Assembly (NCBI GenBank): GCA_944323115.1
Contig: CALURG010000002.1
Span: forward strand, 62,001 to 126,000
Length of the DNA stretch: 64,000 nt
Reading direction: 5' to 3'
DNA from: Candidatus Gastranaerophilales bacterium
GTDB lineage: Bacteria; Cyanobacteriota; Vampirovibrionia; Gastranaerophilales; Gastranaerophilaceae
The position numbers and the translations under genes are program-made. This document shows, one piece after another, positions 36,066 through 46,465 of this stretch. Below the pieces are notes generated by a model. That model worked only from the letters and a program-made list of their open reading frames with translations, was not told where the DNA came from and did no database searches. Within the stretch, counting starts at the first letter, position 1. Every line of letters begins with the position of its first letter.

Positions 36066-36992
36066 ATGGCTTTTAAATCATTAGATAAGATTTTTAGTGA
36101 ATTAAAAAAAATATTATCTGTAATAGCATTGAGCTTTATTGCTATGTCTTTGTTTATGTTTATCTATTGGCTTTTGTACAGTGCCAAAATGGATCTTCCG
36201 GACTGGCTTAACTCATTTGCCTGGACAGTAATTGACTTTTTTGCAAAAGGATTAAAAACAACTAAGTCTTATTCAGAAATCGTTGATATTTTACCTGTCT
36301 TATGTTCTGTGATTTTTGGTGTTCTTACATATATTGTAAATTGTCTTAATTTATTTACAGAAAATATGCATGAAAAATATAAAAAGTCTGTTATTGATTA
36401 CAGAACAAAACTTGAAAATAAAATTAACTCAGACCTGCATAAAGACTTTTTAAAAGACTTAAAAAAATCATCTTTTATGCTGATTAAACTAAAAATCGAA
36501 GTTATTAAGAAAGAATCATATCTAAGCGAGTATTCTGAAGAGAAAATCGATGCTAACCAAATCAGAAATGAAATTGAAAAAAATATACTGATGTCTGTGC
36601 CGTCTGAATCAATACAAAACAAAGGCAGATCTGACGAAGGTGTTTATTTCTTGTTATCAGATTTTTCTGAGTCAAAAGCTTTCTTTGCTTCTTTAGTAAA
36701 GATTTCATCAAAACTTATAAAAGAAAAAATTGAATCCAGATTAAATATAAATTTTTATTGTGGTGTCGAATTGTTTGAAAATATTTCACAATTTGAAGAA
36801 AAATCAAAATATCTTGATAAGGTTTTAGAACTTAGAATACCAAACAAAATTATAATTACTCCAAAGTATAAACTTTATTTTGACAATTTATACTCCTCTT
36901 ATTTTAATTTTAATGTTCAAGGCGAATATAGTCTAAGTGAAAATCAAGATAGCGGAAAAAATATTATGCTTTACTCTATGCAAAGCAAATGA
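36066..36992 (+). CDS. Two-helix membrane protein with degenerate cyclase-like domain
   Basis: 308 residues. Helices at about 16-40 and 72-95 are followed by a cytoplasmic domain of about 200 residues. The domain has an acidic YFLLSDFSES stretch where class III nucleotide cyclases carry their catalytic Asp, a middle NFYCGVELFE and a C-terminal IIITPKYKLYF...FNVQGEYSL that resembles the end of a cyclase domain (ISEATYE...GEYRL). I see no complete catalytic set, so this would be an inactive relative; the match is weak and inferred by eye. It starts at the base after the panC stop with GAGGTG before it, suggesting coupling to panC. Confidence 0.5.
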   Translation: MAFKSLDKIFSELKKILSVIALSFIAMSLFMFIYWLLYSAKMDLPDWLNSFAWTVIDFFAKGLKTTKSYSEIVDILPVLCSVIFGVLTYIVNCLNLFTENMHEKYKKSVIDYRTKLENKINSDLHKDFLKDLKKSSFMLIKLKIEVIKKESYLSEYSEEKIDANQIRNEIEKNILMSVPSESIQNKGRSDEGVYFLLSDFSESKAFFASLVKISSKLIKEKIESRLNINFYCGVELFENISQFEEKSKYLDKVLELRIPNKIIITPKYKLYFDNLYSSYFNFNVQGEYSLSENQDSGKNIMLYSMQSK

Positions 36993-36995
36993 TAT

Positions 36996-38369
36996 TTATT
37001 CTGGAATGATTTTAAAAGAATTATGATTCAACGTATTTGACGAATATTCAACAATATCTTTTGTCAAAACTTCGCCCGGTAAAACAATTGGAATACCCGG
37101 AGGGTAAGCACTAATTACTTCTGCTGATATTTGACTTACAGCAGAATCAGATTTTTCCGATTCTATTTCTGATGAATTTTTAAAATAAGCTTCTCTGGGT
37201 GTGTACATTTGTTTCGGCAATTTATACTTAAAATCGTTAATCTTAATTTTAATGTTATTTGTTTTGAAAGAATTTAATGCATTTTTTAAAGTATCAAGCT
37301 TTGAATTTTCTGTTCCGATACCTGTTAAAAAAAGCATAGCTGAACTGTTTGAAAACTCTTCCTCAATTAAATATTTATTATTAAGTATTTCACATGCTTC
37401 AATACCCGAATATCCTTTTATTTTTATCAGCAATTTAGTTGGGTCATTGTACCCTGTGTAGACGGAAATATTCGGATTTAAAGTTTCTTTAAATCTTTTT
37501 ACAGCCTCAAGCAGCTCTTGAACTTTCTTTGCACCGGCCGAAGAAGCTAAAAATTTAACAGTAGCTTCTACTGCAAGCATCAAAGGATATGAAGGTGATG
37601 TAGTTGATATAATATTCAAAGATTCTTGGACTTTAGAAATATCAATTTTTGTATCTTTTGCTATATGCAGTAATGCACATGGATTCGGTGCACCGGCTGT
37701 TTTGTGCAGTGACTGAACAGAAGCATCAGCACCGGAAAGTACAGCCGGTTTAGTCTGAAATCCACCAAAATTTAAAAGAGCACCATGTGCTTCATCTACT
37801 ATGAGGACAATATTGTGCTTTTGACATATGTCAGATATTGCTTTTATATCGCTGAATACACCCTCATATGTAGGGGAAGTCATTATCAATGCTTTAATGC
37901 TTCTTTCTGATTTAATGATTTCTTCAACATTTTTTGGATTTATACTTGAAAATATTGACCATTTTTTGTCATATTCCGGCATAAACCAAATAGGGACTGC
38001 TCCCGAGAGTACAAGCCCGTTATAAACGCTAACATGTGAATTTCTGGCAATAAGAACTTTATCACCGGGACGTAATACAGAAAGCATTAGTGCAACAATA
38101 CCCGAACTGGAACCGTTCGTTAAAATAAAAGATTGTTTGGTTTTATAAATATTTGAAATATTATTTTGAAGCTCTTTTAATATTCCGGTTGGAGCTCTAA
38201 GATTGTCAAAGCCTTCAATTTCTGAAAAATCGCATTTAAAATATTTTTCACCAAGCATTTCCTTGAGTTGCGGAATTAAAAATTCTCCAAGTGAATGGGA
38301 GGGGGTAGTAAAAAGAATTTTGTCTTTATGATTTATATGATAATCTTTAATTTTGTTTATAATACTCAT
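36996..38369 (-). CDS. Orn/Lys/Arg decarboxylase family PLP protein
   Basis: A fold-type I PLP enzyme of 457 residues, without the large N-terminal wing of E. coli inducible decarboxylases, as in short cyanobacterial and Gram-positive forms. Visible motifs are NGSSSGIVALMLS (phosphate binding), ALIMTSPTYEGVFSDI, IVDEAHGALL and SLHKTAGAPN, where Lys forms the Schiff base. It probably decarboxylates arginine, lysine or ornithine to a polyamine; substrate cannot be read. I place the start at the ATG at 38369 (MSIINKIKDYH), since the longer frame adds an unrelated hydrophobic segment and would overlap the ligA start. There is no Shine-Dalgarno site. It is convergent with the membrane gene at 36066. 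Confidence 0.85.
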   Translation of the reverse strand: MSIINKIKDYHINHKDKILFTTPSHSLGEFLIPQLKEMLGEKYFKCDFSEIEGFDNLRAPTGILKELQNNISNIYKTKQSFILTNGSSSGIVALMLSVLRPGDKVLIARNSHVSVYNGLVLSGAVPIWFMPEYDKKWSIFSSINPKNVEEIIKSERSIKALIMTSPTYEGVFSDIKAISDICQKHNIVLIVDEAHGALLNFGGFQTKPAVLSGADASVQSLHKTAGAPNPCALLHIAKDTKIDISKVQESLNIISTTSPSYPLMLAVEATVKFLASSAGAKKVQELLEAVKRFKETLNPNISVYTGYNDPTKLLIKIKGYSGIEACEILNNKYLIEEEFSNSSAMLFLTGIGTENSKLDTLKNALNSFKTNNIKIKINDFKYKLPKQMYTPREAYFKNSSEIESEKSDSAVSQISAEVISAYPPGIPIVLPGEVLTKDIVEYSSNTLNHNSFKIIPE

Positions 38370-38391
38370 GTTTGACGTAATTTTGTTGTAA

Positions 38392-40440
<2,049 letters not shown>

Positions 40441-40470
40441 AGCCTATTTAAGAAGGTAATTTAGAAACAT

Positions 40471-40881
40471 ATGAATAATAAATTTAACATAATAAAAATA
40501 TCCGGATTTAAAGGTTTAATTGTTGCGGCATTTGTCGTTTGCTGTTTGTTTGCAGGATTTTTAATGTTTCCCGGATGGGTATGTATGCACCTGTGGAATT
40601 TTACGGCAGGATTTTTTGAACAAATGCCTTCAATGACAATGGTTCATGGTATTTTACTTTGGTGTATCATTGCTCTATCTCTATATGCACTCAATAAAGG
40701 TAACTTTTCAATATCAATTGGACATTCGGTTCCTTTGCCAAGAAATGACGAAAGAATCAAAGAAATAATACGACAAATTAATGAGAGAAATGCAAAAATC
40801 CTTTCTTCAGAAAATATTTTTGAAGACAAAGGTGAAAATTCTGATAAAAATAACGAAAATAATGATAAAATTGTAAAATAA
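40471..40881 (+). CDS. Two-helix membrane protein, unknown
   Basis: 136 residues with two strong hydrophobic helices (about 14-36 and 54-72) and a polar, charged C-terminal tail of about 55 residues ending in Asn/Asp/Lys low-complexity sequence. A conserved-looking PGWVCMHLWNF motif lies between the helices. I do not recognise the family. It sits between ligA and the SIMPL gene on the same strand with short gaps, so it probably belongs to that transcript. GAAGG is 15 bases upstream, which is a poor fit. Confidence 0.6.
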   Translation: MNNKFNIIKISGFKGLIVAAFVVCCLFAGFLMFPGWVCMHLWNFTAGFFEQMPSMTMVHGILLWCIIALSLYALNKGNFSISIGHSVPLPRNDERIKEIIRQINERNAKILSSENIFEDKGENSDKNNENNDKIVK

Positions 40882-40905
40882 TTTTAAATAATATAAGGAG
40901 TTATT

Positions 40906-41631
40906 ATGAAAAAATTCTTAATCGGTCTAATGATTGCATTTGTATGTAATATCCCAATGTCTGCAAAGGCACTTACCATAGTAAATAAAGATATGGGTTT
41001 CATTTCAGTAAATGCTTCTTCCTCAAAGGAGGTTGTCCCAGATACTGCTTCGATATCATTTGCGGTTGAAACTTTTGCACCAGATTCTAAAACAGCAGTA
41101 GCAAAAAATAAAGAAATTACATCCAAACTTATACTTGCTCTAAAACCAATCCTTGCTGTTGAAAGCTCTGATTCGATTCAAACAAAGAACTTTATTTTGA
41201 AACCAAACTATATTACAGAAAAAAACGGTAAAAAAACATTTAAAAATTATTCTGCAACAAACATAGTATTTGTAAAAACAAAAAAACTTGAAAATGTTTC
41301 AAAATTGATTGATACTGCCGCAGAAAATAATGTAACAAACATCAGCGAATTGAATTTTTATATAGAAAATGAAAAACAGTATACTTCTGAACTTGCAAGA
41401 GAAGCAATAAATAAAGCCAAAATTATAGCTAACCTTACAGCTTCTGAATTAAATCAAAAAGTAAAAGGTATAAAATCAATAAGAGTTAATATTTATCCGC
41501 AAAATCGTTATATGAGCACATATGCTGCTTCTTCTAACGCAATCGGTGCGGGAGCAAAGAGCGGAACACCTATTGAGTTTGGAAAAACTAAAATACAAGC
41601 AAATGTTGATGCTGAGTTTTACGTAAAATAA
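40906..41631 (+). CDS. SIMPL-domain periplasmic protein
   Basis: 241 residues. The first 24 form a signal peptide (MKKFLIGLMIAFVCNIPMSAKA with Ala-x-Ala cleavage). The mature part is a SIMPL/DUF541 domain: ISVNASSSKEVVPDTASISFAVE, a long helix pair and IRVNIYPQNRYM. Known homologues are BP26 of Brucella and E. coli YggE; they form oligomeric channels or stress-related shells in the periplasm, but roles are loose. AAGGAG lies six bases before the ATG. The stop is directly followed by the ATG of the next gene. Confidence 0.88.
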   Translation: MKKFLIGLMIAFVCNIPMSAKALTIVNKDMGFISVNASSSKEVVPDTASISFAVETFAPDSKTAVAKNKEITSKLILALKPILAVESSDSIQTKNFILKPNYITEKNGKKTFKNYSATNIVFVKTKKLENVSKLIDTAAENNVTNISELNFYIENEKQYTSELAREAINKAKIIANLTASELNQKVKGIKSIRVNIYPQNRYMSTYAASSNAIGAGAKSGTPIEFGKTKIQANVDAEFYVK

Positions 41632-43350
41632 ATGCTTACACCAAAAGAAAATATAATTAATTTAGAACCATATAGTATTGCTTCATACCCTACAAATTGG
41701 GATATGAAGCTTGATGCTAATGAAAATTATATTGGCCCGTCTACACAAGTTTTAAAAGCATTAAAGTCAATTTCTGTGCAAGATATATCACAATATCCGT
41801 ATTATGGCGAATTATATAGTATTTTGGCAGATATTTTAGATGTCTGTTCAAATGAAATTGTACTTACTAATGGTGCAGATGAAGCAATATATGCAGTTTT
41901 GAATACTTATATTTCCAAAAATGATAAAGTAGTGACAGTTACACCTTCATTTGTCATGCCCAAAATTTATTCAAATTTATTAGAAGCAAATTATATAGAG
42001 ATACCTTATAAAAACAAATGGGAATATCCGCTCGATGACATTAAAAATTGTCTGTCACAAGGTGCAAAAGCGTTGATTATTACATCACCTAATAACCCTA
42101 CAGGAGACATTGTCTCTAAAGCAATGATTGAAGATATTTTAATATCATTTCCGGAAACCCTTGTTATTTTAGATGAGACATATGCAAATTATTCCGGCAA
42201 TTCGAATGTAAAATTAGCACAGGTATATCAAAATTTGGCAGTTATTAGATCAATGTCAAAAGATTATGCACTGGCTGGATTAAGACTGGGCTATGTTGTT
42301 TCGGATTCTGAAAATATATTAAACATCAGAAAGGTATTAAGCCCGTACAATGTCAATAATGCAGCAGTAATTGCTGCAAAAGCTGCTCTTGCCGATAAAA
42401 ATTACTTGTCTTATGTAGTAAATGAGATTTCAGAATCAAGAGAATTTTTATCATCTGAACTGCAAAAAATGGGTGTGATTGTTTATAAATCGCATGCTAA
42501 CTTTATACTCGCTGATATGGGCAAAAAAGCCGAACTTTTCTATAACATATTAAAAGCTAATAAAGTTATAGTAAAAAGATACAGAGATGAGCAATATCTT
42601 GAAAACTGCCTTAGAATCACTGTACCTACATTAAGTGCATCAAAAAGGATACTTGAGTTTTTAAAAACAAAAATTACTCTGGTTTTTGATATGGATGGTG
42701 TACTTGTTGATGTAAGCAAATCATATTACGAGGCAATAAAATATACTTACAACTATTTTACTGGTAAAACAATTACCGATGAACAAATTTGTGATGCGAA
42801 GAAAAAGGGCGGTCTTAATAATGATTGGGACTTAACTTCATATTTAATAAAACAATCCGGATTTGATTTTTCTTATGAAAAAATTGTAGATGTTTTTCAA
42901 AGCAATTACTGGAAAGATGGCAGTGGCAGCATTAATAATGAAACATTATTGATTGATAAATCATTGCTAAATAAATTGGCAGAAAAATACAATTTAGCAA
43001 TTTTTACAGGACGTCCCGGACAAGAGGCATTATTTACACTCAGCAAATTTGAAATTAAAGATTATTTCGGAAAAATTGTAACTATGGATGATTTGCCCAA
43101 AGATAGGCAAAAACCTGATACAATGGGGCTTTCAATAATCAAGGATTCTTTTTTTACAGACTATTTAGTATATTTCGGTGACAGCATTGACGACATGAAA
43201 TGTGCAAAAAACTTTGTTTCGACTTTTGCTGTCGGTGTTTTACCTCCTCAGAACAAAACTGATGATTTGAAGCATACACTACAGCATTCAGGTGCAGATA
43301 AAGTAATAAATTGCATCAACGATTTACAAAAAATACTGGAGAATAACTAA
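41632..43350 (+). CDS. hisC: Histidinol-phosphate aminotransferase fused to HAD phosphatase
   Basis: 572 residues, a fusion. Residues 1-340 are a HisC-type PLP aminotransferase: LDANENYIGPS, TNGADEAIYAV, TSPNNPTGDI, VILDETYANY, and SMSKDYALAGLRLGY with the Schiff-base Lys210. Residues 345-572 are a HAD subfamily I phosphatase: FDMDGVLVDV (nucleophile Asp353), a cap region, FTGRPGQE, Lys in DRQKPD, and YFGDSIDDMKC. HisC makes histidinol phosphate and a HAD phosphatase would then give histidinol, so the two domains may do consecutive steps. hisB, the previous step, starts one base after its stop. The fusion is in frame with no gap. HAD substrate is inferred. Confidence 0.88.
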   Translation: MLTPKENIINLEPYSIASYPTNWDMKLDANENYIGPSTQVLKALKSISVQDISQYPYYGELYSILADILDVCSNEIVLTNGADEAIYAVLNTYISKNDKVVTVTPSFVMPKIYSNLLEANYIEIPYKNKWEYPLDDIKNCLSQGAKALIITSPNNPTGDIVSKAMIEDILISFPETLVILDETYANYSGNSNVKLAQVYQNLAVIRSMSKDYALAGLRLGYVVSDSENILNIRKVLSPYNVNNAAVIAAKAALADKNYLSYVVNEISESREFLSSELQKMGVIVYKSHANFILADMGKKAELFYNILKANKVIVKRYRDEQYLENCLRITVPTLSASKRILEFLKTKITLVFDMDGVLVDVSKSYYEAIKYTYNYFTGKTITDEQICDAKKKGGLNNDWDLTSYLIKQSGFDFSYEKIVDVFQSNYWKDGSGSINNETLLIDKSLLNKLAEKYNLAIFTGRPGQEALFTLSKFEIKDYFGKIVTMDDLPKDRQKPDTMGLSIIKDSFFTDYLVYFGDSIDDMKCAKNFVSTFAVGVLPPQNKTDDLKHTLQHSGADKVINCINDLQKILENN

Positions 43351-43351
43351 T

Positions 43352-43930
43352 ATGAGAACAGCAAATATAGTACGCAAAACTTCAGAAACAGACGTAACCG
43401 TTGAATTAAATTTAGACGGCATTGGCGATTACAATATAGAAACGGATTTTTTGTTTTTTAAGCATATGTTAGAACAGTTGGCATGCCATTCCGGATTTGA
43501 CTTAAAAGTATCTGCAAAATCGTTGGACGGAGATGAGCATCATCTTGTTGAAGATGTTGCAATTACGCTGGGAAAAGCGATTTCTGGCGCATTGAGTAAC
43601 AAAACAGGAATAAAAAGGTACGGACAACAACTTTTGCCTATGGATGAAGCTTTAATATTGTGTGCAGTTGACGTTTCAGGCAGAGCATATTCTAATGTTG
43701 ATGTAAATATAACTGAGGAAAAAATATCAGATTTTTCCGCAATAATGCTGCCTCATTTTTTTAACAGTTTTGTACAAAATTCCGGAATAACCATACACAT
43801 AAAACAACTTTATGGTAAAGATTCTCATCATATTGCCGAAGCTGTCTTTAAATCATTTGCAAGAGCTCTTTCAGAAGCAGTAATGCAAAACTCCTGCACT
43901 AAAATACCATCAACAAAAGGTGTTTTGTAG
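43352..43930 (+). CDS. hisB: Imidazoleglycerol-phosphate dehydratase HisB
   Basis: 192 residues, the dehydratase alone (not the bifunctional enterobacterial form). Manganese-binding histidine motifs are present: EHHLVEDVAITLGKA and SHHIAEAVFKSFARALSEA, plus the early FFKHMLEQLACHSG (family FLDHML). It converts imidazoleglycerol phosphate to imidazoleacetol phosphate, the substrate of the neighbouring HisC. GGAG lies ten bases before the ATG, within the end of hisC-HAD. A terminator follows. Other histidine genes are not in the window. Confidence 0.95.
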   Translation: MRTANIVRKTSETDVTVELNLDGIGDYNIETDFLFFKHMLEQLACHSGFDLKVSAKSLDGDEHHLVEDVAITLGKAISGALSNKTGIKRYGQQLLPMDEALILCAVDVSGRAYSNVDVNITEEKISDFSAIMLPHFFNSFVQNSGITIHIKQLYGKDSHHIAEAVFKSFARALSEAVMQNSCTKIPSTKGVL

Positions 43931-43958
43931 TCAGGAACAAACAATCAATTTATACGTC

Positions 43959-44009
43959 ATAAAAGATGTCCAATCTTCACATTACAAAGTGAGAGAGGAC
44001 ATCTTTTAT
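43959..44009. terminator. Bidirectional hairpin after hisB
   Basis: TAAAAGATGTCC and GGACATCTTTTA form a 12-bp stem around a 25-base loop that holds a smaller TCAC/GTGA stem. T-rich ends lie on both strands, so it can serve hisB and the small gene at 44032-44127. Confidence 0.8.
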
Positions 44010-44031
44010 CAGTTAACCTGGTATCGGTGTA

Positions 44032-44127
44032 TTAGTGTTGTGCTGCACGTTTTTCTACAAGTTCAGGAATTGTGATGAAGCACAAATACATTAAACCGCC
44101 GAAAGCTACGAAACTTAAAATTTCCAT
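44032..44127 (-). CDS. Small single-helix membrane protein (31 residues)
   Basis: Starts MEILSFVAFGGLMYLCF and ends VEKRAAQH. Residues about 3-21 form a hydrophobic helix, followed by a charged tail with Glu-Leu-Val-Glu-Lys-Arg. AGGTGG lies four to five bases before the ATG, a proper stop is present, and a terminator follows directly. The remainder of the 351-base gap from hisB to the next gene holds only that terminator and the short upstream region to 44281. Size and layout resemble small subunits of membrane complexes, but the partner is unknown. Confidence 0.6.
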   Translation of the reverse strand: MEILSFVAFGGLMYLCFITIPELVEKRAAQH

Positions 44128-44281
44128 GATGCCACCTACTTTATCTATTAAACTACAACTATTATCTATTACATGATTATAATGCCCAATTTTTAAAATT
44201 CTAAACATCTGTTTGGGGTATAAATTAAAAATTATTAATAAATTATAAAATATAGACTATTTATAGTATTATGAGGATTGT

Positions 44282-44623
44282 ATGAATAAGAAAATTATTG
44301 AAATGCTATTTTCTGATATGTGTTGTTCGGAATGCAAAGCAGACTTTAGTGAGGACTCTGTCTTTATACTTAGACAAGAGAAAAATCTTAATGTTATGCA
44401 AATTGTTTGTCAAAATTGCGGCAAATCGTTTGGTGTTGCACTTTTAGGAAACTGTGATGAAAAGGGTACAAAAGAATTTACAAAAGATGAACTGGCACTG
44501 CAAATTCAGGAAGGACCTGATGCAATTTGCTATGATGATGTCATAGATGCACATAACTTCTTTAAAAACCTTGAAGATGACTGGCAGAAATATATACCGG
44601 AAAATCTCAAGAAAAATCTATAA
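44282..44623 (+). CDS. Small zinc-ribbon-like protein
   Basis: 113 residues. Two Cys-x-x-Cys knuckles, CSECKADF and CQNCGKSF, about 35 apart, suggest a zinc ribbon; the C-terminal half is acidic and helical (AICYDDVIDAHNFFKNLEDDW). I do not recognise the family; it could bind nucleic acid or protein. GAGG lies five bases upstream. It overlaps the convergent engB by six bases. Confidence 0.6.
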   Translation: MNKKIIEMLFSDMCCSECKADFSEDSVFILRQEKNLNVMQIVCQNCGKSFGVALLGNCDEKGTKEFTKDELALQIQEGPDAICYDDVIDAHNFFKNLEDDWQKYIPENLKKNL

Positions 44624-45193
44624 TATAGCCTTTTCAATATAAGATATTATTTGCTCATTGTATCTTTTATCTATTGCAGAAAAAGGCAAAACATCGCAAC
44701 CTGTTTCATTTTGCAGTTCTTTTATTTTAGAAAGGATTTTGGATTTTGGTGATAGATCAATCTTTGTAGCAATTACAAGAGTTCGAAGATTGTGAAACTT
44801 CAACCACTCCTGCATTAGCAAATCATTTTTCTGTATACTGTGCCTTGAATCAATGAATTGAACATATAGCTTGATTGCTGTTCTTTTTAAAAGATATTCT
44901 TCAAGATTTTTCTGCCATTCATTTTGCATAGTTTTTGAAACATTTGCATAACCGTAACCCGGCAGATCTGCTACAATGTATTTTTCATCAAATTCAAACA
45001 AATTTATTAATCTGGTCTTGCCCGGCTTGTTGCTGGTTTTTGCAAGTTTGGTATTATTTGTCAAACCATTAATAAAAGATGATTTACCGACATTTGATCT
45101 GCCCAGCAATGCAATTTCAGGTTTATTGAAATCAGGACAGGCTGAAATATTGGGTGCACTAGTTATAAATCTTGCTTTTTTGACTAATATCAT
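44618..45193 (-). CDS. engB: Ribosome biogenesis GTPase EngB (YsxC/YihA)
   Basis: 191 residues. G1 is GRSNVGKSS (about 32-40), the switch region G2 GKTRLINLF, G3 DLPGYGYA, G4 ATKID and G5 SAID. EngB/YsxC is an essential GTPase for 50S assembly. The N-terminus MILVKKARFITSAP fits the family. Its start overlaps the end of the upstream small gene by about 35 bases. Confidence 0.95.
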   Translation of the reverse strand: MILVKKARFITSAPNISACPDFNKPEIALLGRSNVGKSSFINGLTNNTKLAKTSNKPGKTRLINLFEFDEKYIVADLPGYGYANVSKTMQNEWQKNLEEYLLKRTAIKLYVQFIDSRHSIQKNDLLMQEWLKFHNLRTLVIATKIDLSPKSKILSKIKELQNETGCDVLPFSAIDKRYNEQIISYIEKAIL

Positions 45194-45425
45194 TTTCTTT
45201 ACTTAGCATTTTTCTTTTATACAACACAGAAGTCAAAAGATTGTAGACATTCGGACTGTTATAAACATTTATCTGTGCTGATTCGTTTGATAAATTAAAC
45301 TGCACTTTGTTATTTACTTCAATTCCGCTTGCTTCAACATGACAAATTTGTATTATTCTATCTCGAATAATACTTAACGGCTGTGACATAAATAATTCAA
45401 ATGATTTAAAAATATTCATTCTCAT
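45159..45425 (-). CDS. Hypothetical small protein overlapping engB
   Basis: About 88 residues from the ATG at 45425 (a second ATG two codons later is equally possible; the longer frame to 45461 has no SD site). The sequence has an amphipathic first half (MRMNIFKSFELF) and a Ser/Asn-rich middle; a Lys-rich C-terminus overlaps engB by 35 bases. I recognise no family. The overlap would fit translational coupling, but the coding potential is moderate and a spurious frame cannot be excluded. Confidence 0.35.
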   Translation of the reverse strand: MRMNIFKSFELFMSQPLSIIRDRIIQICHVEASGIEVNNKVQFNLSNESAQINVYNSPNVYNLLTSVLYKRKMLSKENDISQKSKIYN

Positions 45426-45514
45426 TGAGCTTATCTTAACAAATAAGACAGGCAAATTCAATTTTAACCGGTATAATTGTTACGGAAATAAAATATTGAT
45501 GGTATTTAGCGAGA

Positions 45515-45546
45515 CCGCCATTCTTGAATGGCACATCCCGGGATGA
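45515..45546. repeat. Adjacent palindromes after an orphan gene
   Basis: GCCATTC-TT-GAATGGC followed two bases later by CATCCCGGGATG. They lie directly after the stop of the 45548-45853 gene and carry no T-tract. The two stems are more GC-rich than the surroundings. Confidence 0.7.
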
Positions 45547-45547
45547 A

Positions 45548-45853
45548 TTATGCATTCAAGTTCAAAGTAAAGTCTTTTTTAACGTTTGTATCAAGTAATT
45601 TTTGATAACTTTCAAGCTGTGAAGTTACGGCTTTTTGTTGTGTTTCAAAATTCTTTTGCTGAAGCTCAAGATATGAATCCATTGCCTGTAATCTTTTAAC
45701 TCTCGGATCATTTTCCCAATCGCAATCTGAAAGCTGCATTGTTTGATTTGCGATTTGTTGTCTTTTGTTGCTTATGTTCATGATAGTGTACTCTAAATTG
45801 CTTTTGTACAATGTACATGAAATAATGTTAGCTTGAACTGCTGCTATTGTCAT
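45548..45853 (-). CDS. Hypothetical helical 101-residue protein
   Basis: A polar, Gln/Asn-rich protein predicted to be almost all helix, with heptads around residues 55-90 (SYLELQQKNFETQQKAVTSQ). The first 30 residues (MTIAAVQANIISCTLYKSNL) are less charged. GGAG lies nine bases before the ATG (AAGGAGAGAAAAAATG) and a TACAAT-like box is about 40 bases upstream. Function unknown; the shape would suit a small secreted or structural coiled coil. Confidence 0.6.
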   Translation of the reverse strand: MTIAAVQANIISCTLYKSNLEYTIMNISNKRQQIANQTMQLSDCDWENDPRVKRLQAMDSYLELQQKNFETQQKAVTSQLESYQKLLDTNVKKDFTLNLNA

Positions 45854-45980
45854 TTTTTCTCTCCTTAAAACTTAGTCTAGTGGTACGGGTAATTGTAAAT
45901 GGTATTTGGTATTTTTTCTCTGTTTTTGTTTTTTTCTCTCTTGTATATATATAAAAAAAAATTGTTATAGAAAATTGCTA

Positions 45981-46024
45981 TATTTGTTATATATCGTGTT
46001 ACAATTCTTAACATATAACAAATA
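45981..46024. repeat. 12-bp inverted repeat in a 249-base gap
   Basis: TATTTGTTATAT and its exact complement ATATAACAAATA surround a 20-base loop. It lies between the co-directional genes at 45853 and 46103. A further TGCCTT/AAGGCA hairpin is at 46038-46053. Neither has a T-tract. Confidence 0.65.
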
Positions 46025-46102
46025 CAGTCCTAAGTGCCTTATTGCAAGGCATTATGACATTAATGCAATTGTTTTACGGAAAACAAAGTATATACTTTTT
46101 AT

Positions 46103-46465
46103 TTACTCTTTATTTAATGCTTTATTCAAAGCTGCTTCCAAAGTTTCTATTTTAGCTTGTAATGATGCTATTTTTGCTGAATTTTCATCGTTTTCAATAG
46201 ATATATTCTCATGTCTTTTTTGGTATGCATTACAAAGTTGATTTGTTTTTGAGTTTAAAACCTTACAAAGCATAAAACCTGAGAGATAAGCAGCAACAAA
46301 TATCATAGATGACAATATATATAATTTTGTCGTATATTCTTTTTGCAAAATAAAACAGTAATAATTGGTCATTTTGTCGAAATTAAAATATACAAACAAG
46401 ATAAAACCGGCTATGACAAAGAAATTTAAAAATATATATACTAAATTAGTTATATTTTTCTTCAT
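46103..46465 (-). CDS. LapA-like membrane protein with coiled coil
   Basis: 120 residues with two membrane helices (about 8-28 and 47-70) and a coiled-coil tail (about 80-118, ENSAKIASLQAKIETLEAAL). This topology resembles LapA/DUF1049 proteins that help lipopolysaccharide assembly, but the match is by topology only. Its ATG overlaps the rluD stop in ATGA, indicating coupling, and it is the last gene of the secreted protein-lspA-rluD run. Confidence 0.55.
   Translation of the reverse strand: MKKNITNLVYIFLNFFVIAGFILFVYFNFDKMTNYYCFILQKEYTTKLYILSSMIFVAAYLSGFMLCKVLNSKTNQLCNAYQKRHENISIENDENSAKIASLQAKIETLEAALNKALNKE

Noticed and set aside
45981-46053. Inverted repeats as transcription terminators.
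   Set aside because: No T-tract follows on either strand, so I list them only as repeats.
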